Source: an uncultured Collinsella sp. (GTDB taxonomy: Bacteria; Actinomycetota; Coriobacteriia; Coriobacteriales; Coriobacteriaceae). From it: a DNA stretch of 64,000 nt. The notes below the pieces were generated by a model. The model was not told the DNA's origin. It did not search any database and saw only the letters and a list, made by a program, of their open reading frames with translations. Location: assembly GCA_900550195.1 (NCBI GenBank), contig URRB01000002.1, positions 124,001-188,000 of the forward strand. The letters are read 5' to 3'. The position numbers and the translations under genes were made by a program. Of the stretch, positions 36,263 through 43,923 are shown in pieces (the stretch's first letter is position 1; every line of letters begins with the position of its first letter).

Positions 36263-38397
36263 GCGACACCCCCCTCATCGTCACCGGTGTAAGCGATGTG
36301 CTGCAGCAGCGCCACGATGTCCTCGCCGTCGACGGGCTCCACAGCAATCTGCTTTGCGCTCAGGCGCTCGCGGATAATGGGCAAATCGCACGCCTTTGCC
36401 TGACGCATAAGCAGGTAGAGCACGTCGCCGTCGACCAAGCCCGCCGCGTCGCTCTCGCGGATTGCCGACCCAATTGCGCCCACCAGCTCGCCGACAGGCT
36501 CCATGCCCGGTACCACGCGCAGGAGCAAAAAACTCCCCATCTTGCTATCCGCCAGCGCCTGCTCCGCCGCAAGCTCTTGGCCAAAGGCAGCCTGCTTGAG
36601 CACGCAAGTGCCGTCAACGCAGCGTTTATCCTGCGCCACCGCCTCATAGTCAAAGGCACGGCCCAGCGCGCTTTCGACCAGCCCGCACAAGATGCGGAAC
36701 AGGTTTTGATAATAGAGGGTCATTTGGTTTTCGGCCGCACTACGCACAAAGATCAACACGGCGGGTGCCCCGTCGCGCTCGATCGTGTATCCAAACATGG
36801 GAAGCCCCGGCGTCAGCTCGCGGTTCACCCACAGGTTCGAACGACCCCCGTCGCCCAAAAGAGGTGCAAGCTGCTCAAGCGTGAGCGAGCGTGCGGCATC
36901 TTCGGCAATCGCGGGACTTGCTGCCACCAGGCGTGCAAATGCCCCGCCCGAAACATGGTAGATCGCCACCGAATCGTTCTCGAGGATCTCGCCCAGAAGC
37001 TCGCAGCACTTGCGATAGATATCGCGTGGGTTGAGCACGTCGAGCTCCTGCGTCACGGCAAAGATCTTGCCAAAGCTGTCGTGGCGACCCACGATCTGGC
37101 GCCTGTACGCGCGCTTGTCCTCGATCGCGTCGTGGTAGAGCTGCGTAAGGAACGTATTGCGGTTGCGCACGAGCTCGTTTTGATCGCGCTCCGCCCTAAT
37201 GGCTTCGCTGTTGCGCAGCTGCACATAGCCGCACACGGCACCCACCACAAAGTACGCAATAAACGGCAGCCAGTTGGACGGCTCGTAGAACAGGCCCTGG
37301 AAGGTATAGCCGTACTGAGTAAAGTAGCTCGCGGCCAAACCCACCGACGCCAGCAGCGCCGCAACCAGGCCAAAGTCCAAGCCATACAGCGTGCCGATCA
37401 ACACCACGTAGAGCAGGCGATAATCGAGCACGTTGAGCTGGGCCGATTGTGAGAACAGATGCTCCAGCACCTCGAACAGAACCCAGGCAACGCCCGTCTC
37501 CAGGCATTTGATGGGCAGCGAGCGCATCTGGATGCGGTCGATGGCGGCACGCAGCGGGTTGATCTTTTTGATGCGTCCAGCGCCCCAGCGAGCTTGAATG
37601 GTCGAGAGATCGCGCAGCAAGTCATAGCGCTGAAACCAGCCATAGCGCACGCGAGCGACATCGCTGGCGGGCAGGACGTAGCCGGCAGAATCGCCATAGG
37701 CAACGGCAAGGCCGGGGAACAGCGCCTTGAGGGCGTCCCCCACCTCACCCGCCGTGTGATGGAAGGTATCGGCTACGTCGAGCGTCTCAAAGTTGCCATC
37801 CCAGCTGTCGAAGATACGGCGTACCAGCACCGCAAGCTCCTCGGCACACAGCAGGGGAAACGCCGCATCCTGCGTGCCCTGCAGAGCGACCGATCCGGTT
37901 GAGCACGCGTCGAACAGCGGCACCAAAAACGGGTCCTCCAGTGCGGCAGACGCGGTATACAGGAACGGCACGCGCAGGATCTTGGTCTGAACGCCCTCGC
38001 GAGCAGCGTAGTAGCGGCACAGGTCGTTGGCTGCGTGCGCGATAATGCCCTTGCCCGTTCGCCCCGCGGCATCGGCGGCGCCCTCGGCACCCGCGGGCCC
38101 CGCTACATACAGCAGTTGGACCCGGCGACCCGCGCACGCACGAAAGACCGTGCGCAGCAGCTCGATATCGCCCACGGTATCGGTATGCGGGGTAAGGTAA
38201 TTAGACAGGTAGACCACGCGTTCGAACTCGTAGGCCTGATCCAGGTGCTACAGAAGCTCTTTCCACGAGGCATGGGGCGATGACTCATCGCGGCGTGCTT
38301 CCGCGGCAGCGACGACCTGCACATGGTCCCCGGGGAACGCCTTGGCACAAAAGTCATCGTCAACATATGCGGTGTTGCCAACAACCAGCACCTCCAT
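36259..38397 (-). pseudogene. pelD: pelD with SDR domain, interrupted by an in-frame TAG at codon 50
   Basis: Translation should start at 38397 (MEVLVVGNTAYV), which has a GGGGAGGGG site. The frame stays open for 49 codons, meets TAG at 38250-38248 (K-E-L-L-stop-H-L-D-Q), and is then open without a break to 36259. One C-to-T change (CAG to TAG) would explain it. Full length would be 712 residues: an N-terminal SDR/epimerase-like domain (1-270), three to four membrane helices (about 300-390), a GAF domain, and a degenerate GGDEF domain that keeps R-E-S-D at about 647-650, matching the RxxD site by which PelD binds c-di-GMP. Restart at an ATG at 38217 would give a protein lacking the beginning of the SDR fold. 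Confidence 0.85.
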
Positions 38398-38441
38398 GGC
38401 GCACCCCTCCCCTAAAATCCACTCTGTTCATAGTCAAACAT

Positions 38442-38460
38442 GCGTATTTTACGCTGTCAA
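38442..38460 (-). promoter_or_regulatory. Candidate pel promoter -35 box and operator palindrome
   Basis: On the minus strand a consensus TTGACA (38460-38455) is followed directly by the palindrome GCGTAAAATACGC (38454-38442), about 60 bases upstream of the pelD start. A clear -10 box at the expected spacing was not found, so this may be an operator in a weak promoter. No regulator is assigned. Confidence 0.4.
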
Positions 38461-38551
38461 CGCGAGCTGGGGCGCCTTTAAGGCTGTTTTAAGAACTTTT
38501 TTGAGGACGTGGGAGTGGCAACTCGTCCGACCCAGGCTCATTGAGAGGCTA

Positions 38552-38938
38552 CTATTCGCTCTGAAAAGGCACATCGCAATCTGCTGACAGCTCTGCAGGG
38601 AGAATGCCAGGCGATGGACATTGCTCTCGCACGGAATCATTGGATGAAAGAAACGGCAGTTCTTTGGAATAACTGACGATAACCTGCGGAACGATCTTAA
38701 TGCCCAGAGCAAGTTCGAACTTTGCAATCGTCTTCAAAGTCATATTAGGTTGAGAATTCAAGAGCTTAGAAAGCGACTGAAGGCTTATGCCCATACGATT
38801 TGCCAGCTCACTTTTGCTCAATCCCAAATGTTTCATTTCACGATGAACAATAAACTCAATATCTAGTGCATGTTCATAAGCGCGCGTTTCGATACTTTCT
38901 GTTTCGGCATAAAAATCAGATAGATCTACTTTAATCAT
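38552..38938 (-). CDS. Xre-family helix-turn-helix antitoxin-like protein
   Basis: A 128-residue DNA-binding protein with a Cro/C1 (Xre) helix-turn-helix in the middle: L-G-L-S-K-S-E-L-A-N-R-M-G-I-S-L-Q-S-L-S-K-L-L-N near residues 38-61, followed by K-T-I-A-K-F-E-L-A-L-G-I. This arrangement is typical of HigA-type antitoxins. The start at 38938 is preferred because ACGGAG lies seven bases upstream. It follows a small partner gene by 40 bases, downstream of a perfect 30-base palindrome that is probably its operator. It might also act on the pel promoter 100 bases further on, but nothing shows this. Confidence 0.75.
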   Translation of the reverse strand: MIKVDLSDFYAETESIETRAYEHALDIEFIVHREMKHLGLSKSELANRMGISLQSLSKLLNSQPNMTLKTIAKFELALGIKIVPQVIVSYSKELPFLSSNDSVREQCPSPGILPAELSADCDVPFQSE

Positions 38939-38978
38939 TGTATTCTCCGTTTCGAAAACCATGTATAAAAGTCAGCGC

Positions 38979-39152
38979 TCAGATTCCAGAAGCTGACGTG
39001 CTATTCTGGCCGATCATTGTTTGAGCGGTTAATTTCCGCTCATGGTCTGACAACATTTTCTGGAATTGAGAGTTATCGGGAGAAGCCGTCAATTCCCAAA
39101 ACGGTCGGCCCTTGAGGTCTCTATATTCGACAAGTTCATATCCTTCTGCCAA
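38979..39152 (-). CDS. Small ORF, possible truncated HigB/Gp49-like toxin
   Basis: A 57-residue frame that starts with TTG at 39152, eight bases after a GGGAGG site, and ends 40 bases before the antitoxin-like gene. The opening Y-E-L-V-E-Y-R-D-L-K-G-R-P-F resembles the first strand of phage Gp49-like/HigB toxins, but these are about 100-120 residues, so half of the domain is missing. It is either a toxin remnant or an unrelated small protein; the ribosome binding site and the operator upstream argue that it is at least translated. Confidence 0.5.
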   Translation of the reverse strand: MAEGYELVEYRDLKGRPFWELTASPDNSQFQKMLSDHERKLTAQTMIGQNSTSASGI

Positions 39153-39171
39153 AGGGCACCTCCCATTTCTA

Positions 39172-39201
39172 GATGAACTTAACTTATAGGTTAAGTTCAT
39201 C
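39172..39201. promoter_or_regulatory. Perfect 30-base palindromic operator of the toxin-antitoxin unit
   Basis: Perfect 12-base arms (gatgaacttaac at 39172-39183 and its complement at 39190-39201) flank ttatag. The palindrome ends about 20 bases before the start of the small ORF, where a promoter -10 box (TATAAG on the minus strand) would lie. This is the expected place for autorepression by the Xre-type protein. Confidence 0.7.
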
Positions 39202-40066
39202 CATTTAAATACATATAACGAGGTCCAGACAAGATTCCTCTGCCCCAATCGATAAACAAACCAGTCGAGCTTATGCAAAATCCGGAAGTGTGTGGCAAAT
39301 TCTAGACACGTCAACCACACTGGATAGTGACAAAGTTTCTACCTGCGAGTTCTTTTCATGAAAAGGACGATGTGCTCGAGGGTCCGAAATTTGCCGCATA
39401 CTTCCGTCGGTCATTTTCGGAAGTGCGGTGAAAAAACCGAGATCGACAGACCAGACCCCTGTTTTAGCTTTCCGCGACCTGCGGTTTTGTTGCCGAAATT
39501 CGGTTTATGCTCGGAGGTTTCCGATTTTTTCCCCGCACTTCCGAAAAGCACGCTTAAACCGCGCGTCCCGAAGCGGAAAACCGCCGGATATTTGTTTCTC
39601 CCCAAATGAGATCCTTGTTTTGCCTGGCCGAATCTTACATCCAAACAAAAAAAGAGGACCGACGCATCAGCCCTCTTCAGGTGTCGCCCGAAGGCTTCCA
39701 GCGCAATTGATTTAATTCTAATCGATATCACTTGTTTGACCACGATCACGTCAACCAGTAGAAGCCGCCCATGCTCGATCATTCCATTGCCGGGATGGTG
39801 CTTGGCCAGTACGTCACACATTGCATACATGAAAAAAGGGCAACACTCTCAGTTTGAAAGCGTCACCCTTAAAGTTCCCAAAGAGCTTTTGTACTGCGGG
39901 AAGATACTCTACACCATCTTCCCTTGATTGGCAGGTCGAAACAGACACCATTGTGATTTCAAGCAGAAAGCGTTATATTAAGAATGCATTTGCACGTGGT
40001 GTTCGCACTATACGCTCAGATGCCATAGTTTACAAAGATGGCCTTCTTCATAGACGCTAGGTGGGA
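39202..40066. other. 865-base gene-free stretch rich in inverted repeats
   Basis: No convincing gene was found on either strand. It holds several copies of the core cggaagtgcgg in opposite orientations: near 39282-39300, 39387-39406, 39414-39440 and 39521-39547. Short frames on both strands lack ribosome binding sites and recognisable motifs. Confidence 0.6.
39414..39547. repeat. 134-base element with 27-base imperfect inverted ends
   Basis: Ends 39414-39440 and 39521-39547 are inverted copies with 24 of 27 positions identical. The centre is a further set of cggtttt/ccgaaatt palindromic pieces and has no gene. Size and form fit a MITE-like or REP-cluster element. No flanking target-site duplication was seen. 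Confidence 0.5.
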
Positions 40067-41662
40067 TTACTCACTAGTAGCCGATATGTCGAAGGCCTTC
40101 TTGTACTTAAGGAAATCATACATTCTAATAAGCCGTTTCAGCTCGCTATTACCGTGGATTATCTTACGATCATCCGTGATGAGCGCCCTCAGATACTCGA
40201 GCAACTCATTTAAATCGAGCTCATCCTCCTCAAGTAAAACTAACTTTTTAAATGCTTCCTCAAAGCCTTCGTTAGCTATAACAGACTTAACCGAGTATCT
40301 AATTCCCGAAAGATGATAGCTACCTTTTGCCTTTCGTAGGCTGTTGTTTAGAAAAGCATCTAAATCCTTCTTCTCATCTATTTCCTTTAGCATCCTTGGA
40401 TTAAGAACTTCCCCTGAATACGCGCTTAAATACTTATACATGGGCAAACCACCCGAGTTAGAAGCAAGCAGCGCAGGAAGATATTCCTCGACGGCAAGTT
40501 TGGGAGCGACATGTTCATCATCAAACACGACATCGCGATATAAAAGCTCGGCTTTGACCATATGGCCGTGGCCCAAAGATGCATTTGCGACACCGATGCC
40601 CAGCACAAGATGCTGTCCCTCCGGAAGTCTCTCGAGGTCGCTAAAACTCGCTTCGACTACCAGAGAATCATTTGGCTCGCCCTTATCTGCCAGGGCGTAG
40701 ATACTCCTGCGCAACTCACGAATGATCCTGGGCGAGAAGGAGCATTTGGAATGTCCAATTGCTTCATACACTGCGCCAAAATCATTCGTCCTAATCGCGG
40801 TCATGCTTATCTCGCCAATACCCGGAAATGTAATCGAATGTGTCGAGGTTGCGTTTTCGCCCCTAGTTAGGAAAATAAAACGCTCTTTGAGCAATACAAG
40901 ATTATTTGAACCGAGGCAGCGCGAAATCGACATGAGGATAGCTTGGATATCGGGGTCGTTAAGGGAATAGCCGATAAAAATAATTGGGTATTCCATAAAA
41001 ATAGTTAGCAACTTGGCTGCCAAGTAATCCTGGGTTTCGGCGAGTTTTGCGTAATCTGCCTCCTCAAGAACCATAGATTCAGGATTATCCATAGACCCGT
41101 GGATCTTATAGATTTCACCCATTTCAAAAGTTCTGTGAAAGACAAGATCGTCCTGGCCTACAAAAACTTTAAACTCGGGAAACAGCGACTCCAGTAGACA
41201 GTCATAGTTGGTTGTAATGACTCCAGAAATACGCCGCCTGCCGACCTCTCTCAAGATATCAAGTTCATGCGTCATATGGTCAGGTTTGAACGAGGATAAC
41301 CTCTCGGCCGCCATAATCTTTAAAACAGATTTGCGCTGACGAATGTCCTCTGCATGATCGTCTCTAAAAGAAGCGAAGCGAGGGTCCTCAAGAACAGCTA
41401 TGCGCATATCCTTATCAAGCATCGTCGCGGCAGAGGGCAAAGCACCATAATCAGGATTATCTGGACAGCGAGCAAGGTAGGAATCGAGTCGAAAAGGATC
41501 ATCAGAAAGACGGGAGCAGAGGTGCCTTAACAAGCCGTCCCAATCGTCGGTCCCCATATATCTACGGGAAAACCCCGAGCCAACGAATAAATAGGGGCTA
41601 CGGCCCACCCCATTTATCAGACGGACAACGCTGTCTACAATGTCATCTCTTCCGACTTCCAT
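40067..41662 (-). CDS. SIR2-domain protein, likely antiphage effector
   Basis: A 531-residue protein with an N-terminal SIR2-type NAD-binding domain. Visible motifs: L-F-V-G-S-G-F-S near residues 25-32 for the NAD loop, T-T-N-Y-D near 149, K-I-H-G-S near 186 with the catalytic histidine, and I-F-I-G-Y-S-L-N-D-P-D near 227. The C-terminal 250 residues are helix-rich and unfamiliar. SIR2 proteins of this type in defence islands degrade NAD+ when a phage is sensed. It has a GGAGG site six bases before the ATG, stands alone on its strand with gene-free DNA on both sides, and is AT-rich compared with the core genome. The trigger is unknown. Confidence 0.8.
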   Translation of the reverse strand: MEVGRDDIVDSVVRLINGVGRSPYLFVGSGFSRRYMGTDDWDGLLRHLCSRLSDDPFRLDSYLARCPDNPDYGALPSAATMLDKDMRIAVLEDPRFASFRDDHAEDIRQRKSVLKIMAAERLSSFKPDHMTHELDILREVGRRRISGVITTNYDCLLESLFPEFKVFVGQDDLVFHRTFEMGEIYKIHGSMDNPESMVLEEADYAKLAETQDYLAAKLLTIFMEYPIIFIGYSLNDPDIQAILMSISRCLGSNNLVLLKERFIFLTRGENATSTHSITFPGIGEISMTAIRTNDFGAVYEAIGHSKCSFSPRIIRELRRSIYALADKGEPNDSLVVEASFSDLERLPEGQHLVLGIGVANASLGHGHMVKAELLYRDVVFDDEHVAPKLAVEEYLPALLASNSGGLPMYKYLSAYSGEVLNPRMLKEIDEKKDLDAFLNNSLRKAKGSYHLSGIRYSVKSVIANEGFEEAFKKLVLLEEDELDLNELLEYLRALITDDRKIIHGNSELKRLIRMYDFLKYKKAFDISATSE

Positions 41663-41784
41663 CTAACGCCTCCAAACAAGTCTACTTCCATAAGTATAGA
41701 ACATATGTTTGATTTTTGCTAGAATTGCGAGACTTCATCGAAGACAAAAGCTGCTCGACAATTGAAAATTCGAACCGCACAGGT

Positions 41785-41820
41785 GACCCAATATTCAGCA
41801 GTGCTCCGACGAGCAAATAT
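41785..41820. repeat. Repeat copy A (related to copies at 45519 and 51577)
   Basis: caatattcagcagtgctc and the following bases match the copy near 51585 at 27 of 35 positions. It overlaps the end of a decayed reading frame. Confidence 0.4.
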
Positions 41821-42028
41821 TCATTTCGCGTCTCAGACAATCTAGCACAGCGGCATCAGTTAGAACGCCATGACTCTCTAGGAGTTCGATAAGTTGAGCG
41901 AAAGTCTAAAAATCTATCGCCAAAGTAACTCCTAAAATCAAAGAGCCGTTGCCGGCAACAACCGAACAACGACCCTCCTTTGTCATCGCCTCACTTAGAG
42001 TCAACGATGACTGTATCACTACCGACAT
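41795..42028 (-). pseudogene. Decayed small ORF with in-frame TAG
   Basis: A 77-codon frame from ATG at 42028 to TGA at 41795, broken by TAG at codon 41 (41908-41906). The second half (A-Q-L-I-E-L-L-E-S-H-G-V-L-T-D-A-A-V-L-D-C-L-R-R) has the look of a real amphipathic helix pair. No family recognised. The rest of the 450-base gap between the SIR2 gene and the next gene holds nothing else I can name. Confidence 0.3.
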
Positions 42029-42110
42029 AGTAACCTGTTTTCGTCGCTATTGCGGAGCATGCAGAACTACATTCAATGTCCGGGCAAATCGATTGGCCTG
42101 ATTCGGCACG

Positions 42111-43082
42111 TCAGTCATTATTCTCCCCATCAACAAAATCAGCAAAGGTCAGCTGTTCACATCTTTTCATCGGACGGTAATCTCTAACTTTAGTTATATG
42201 GCATGCGGCGGTTCGGACTTTTTGCGTCCTCAAATTAATGACCTCTTTAATGGTCATATCGACACGCATTAGGTCGCCACTATTTAAGCGATACTCACCA
42301 TCTCGCACACGTTCGAGAAAATCACGGTCGTCTATTTGAACCTTATTGTATGTTCGTTGCTCGTCCTCGTAGCCCGACTCAAATGTATATCCGGAAACAT
42401 CTCCACCGTAGGAACCAAATAACGGTCGAACCCAGATATTGTGGGACGAATACTCAACCGTCTCTTCTTGCGTTGCCTTTAAAGCTTCTTCTTTATAGCT
42501 ATCAAAATAAGTCGCCTCGCTTGAAGAAAAAGAAATAGCATCCTCTGAAGCCTTACTACCGGCAATCTTAATCTCAATCTCCCTCGAAGGCCTCTTGAAA
42601 GATTTCATCGGACCAGTGATGACCTTAGAAAATTTCTCAGCGATTTCTGGGGACTGGACTAGCGCGTGGATCTCAACAGGAACAACGACTGCGTCCGAAC
42701 CCTCTCCATATACGAAAGTTCCATTGTCAGTTGGCTTATATTTAGAGATATGTCCTTTAACTTTTTTAATTATGTGCGCTATAGCAAATAGAACCTCCAC
42801 AAGACCGCCGGCATTATTAATTGCAGATATAGCGTCACTGTTTAACGCGTCAACCAATCCGGGCACACAATGGATCACGAATTCCGTAATAAAAGAGCCT
42901 TCTTTAAATGGGCGCACTTTTATAGATGTATTTTCTAAGGTGCCCGACTCTTTTGCGACCTCTTTTATCAGTCCGTCAAATTGGCTTAGGAACTTAGAAA
43001 GGTCCTTGGCGTCCAGGCCTTCTTCGGGATCTACATCGACAAAGCGATATACGAGCGTTTGATTTTTTGTAGAAGTGTCCAT
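42111..43082 (-). CDS. Protein of unknown function beside a KAP NTPase
   Basis: A 323-residue acidic, soluble protein I cannot assign. The first 75 residues contain L-S-K-F-L-S-Q-F-D-G-L-I and S-I-K-V-R-P-F-K-E-G-S-F, then a hydrophobic stretch (about 73-107: AINNAGGLVEVLFAIAHIIKKVKG, quoted in part) that could be a membrane-facing or pore-like helix. The C-terminal 100 residues are strand-rich (WVRPLFGSYGG, RDFLERVRDGEYRL) and could be a small beta-barrel. A GAGGAC site is four bases before the ATG. It is 32 bases downstream of the membrane protein gene on the same strand, so the two probably form an operon. Confidence 0.65.
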   Translation of the reverse strand: MDTSTKNQTLVYRFVDVDPEEGLDAKDLSKFLSQFDGLIKEVAKESGTLENTSIKVRPFKEGSFITEFVIHCVPGLVDALNSDAISAINNAGGLVEVLFAIAHIIKKVKGHISKYKPTDNGTFVYGEGSDAVVVPVEIHALVQSPEIAEKFSKVITGPMKSFKRPSREIEIKIAGSKASEDAISFSSSEATYFDSYKEEALKATQEETVEYSSHNIWVRPLFGSYGGDVSGYTFESGYEDEQRTYNKVQIDDRDFLERVRDGEYRLNSGDLMRVDMTIKEVINLRTQKVRTAACHITKVRDYRPMKRCEQLTFADFVDGENND

Positions 43083-43114
43083 GTTGTCCTCATACCCTTA
43101 TAAGATCATGGGTC

Positions 43115-43762
43115 CTATTTCCTGCGACCGAAGCGTTTTATTCGAAAGCGATCGAGCGCAAAATTAAACGAAATAATAAAAACCAACGTAAACGTATAGA
43201 TAACAAATTGATATATTTCAGATACCGAATCAGGCAAATAGACCGCACAGAACGCTTCCGCGACAAGCACGGTAAGAAGCGTACACAACCCGATAAATAC
43301 CATTCTTCCCACGTCAATGCGAAAGACATTCCGATACTTCCAAAGCAGAAAAACTGCGACACAATAGATAGCAAGAAGTGAGATTAAGCCTGGTATTAGA
43401 TTCCAACAAAATAGAGAAAGAGCAACGGGAAACGTCCAAATGGCATTCCCCGACGCAACTGAATCCATAAACGTATAGCCTTTATCCCTCATTCCGTTTC
43501 TCTCCACGACAAGCTGGAGATAACTTCTCAATATCCATCCTGAAAATGATGCAAAATAGATAATGAACAATCGGTCGACAGACCACAAGGAATTATCCCC
43601 AAAGGCAAGCGTAAGGATGCGCGAGGCGACCGGAAGGGCCGCAGAGGTTAAAACCGTGATCAGGACATCGGAGGTTTCAAACCCACCGTCCCTGCCCTCT
43701 CGGGACTTGTTAACCATCAATCTCCCAACACAAATAGAAATCAGCATAAGCTCAAGCACCAT
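43115..43762 (-). CDS. Multi-pass membrane protein of unknown function
   Basis: A 215-residue protein with five to six hydrophobic segments (about 1-14, 35-54, 62-80, 108-138, 150-170 and 180-203) and a basic C-terminus (R-F-R-I-K-R-F-G-R-R-K), which should face the cytoplasm. No family motif recognised. It is transcribed divergently from the KAP NTPase with 161 bases between them, and is followed by the unknown soluble protein. KAP NTPases often work with membrane proteins, so a functional link is plausible, but this is inference from position. Confidence 0.65.
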   Translation of the reverse strand: MVLELMLISICVGRLMVNKSREGRDGGFETSDVLITVLTSAALPVASRILTLAFGDNSLWSVDRLFIIYFASFSGWILRSYLQLVVERNGMRDKGYTFMDSVASGNAIWTFPVALSLFCWNLIPGLISLLAIYCVAVFLLWKYRNVFRIDVGRMVFIGLCTLLTVLVAEAFCAVYLPDSVSEIYQFVIYTFTLVFIISFNFALDRFRIKRFGRRK

Positions 43763-43923
43763 ACCACTTCACTGCGTATGGAAAATAGCAGGTCTAGGCA
43801 TTGTTAAACACTTAAAGGGTAAAACCTACGGATGAAAGTTAGACAAGAAGAAACCCTTCGATTCTATTTACAGAACGAATAAGACCGAAACGAAACCCCG
43901 CCCACAGAAAGAAGGCAGTCACC

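Noticed and set aside
38248..38250. TAG in pelD read as a recoded sense codon
   Set aside because: TAG serves as the normal stop of several intact genes in the window (acpP, fakA, rpoD, dnaG) and there is no sign of a suppressor or recoding element.
39411..39830. 139-residue minus-strand frame in the repeat-rich gap
   Set aside because: Runs through the inverted-repeat cluster, has no start signal and no family motif.
39829..39927. Small plus-strand frame MKKGQHSQFESV...
   Set aside because: Short, no ribosome binding site, no partner gene; composition does not separate it from chance.
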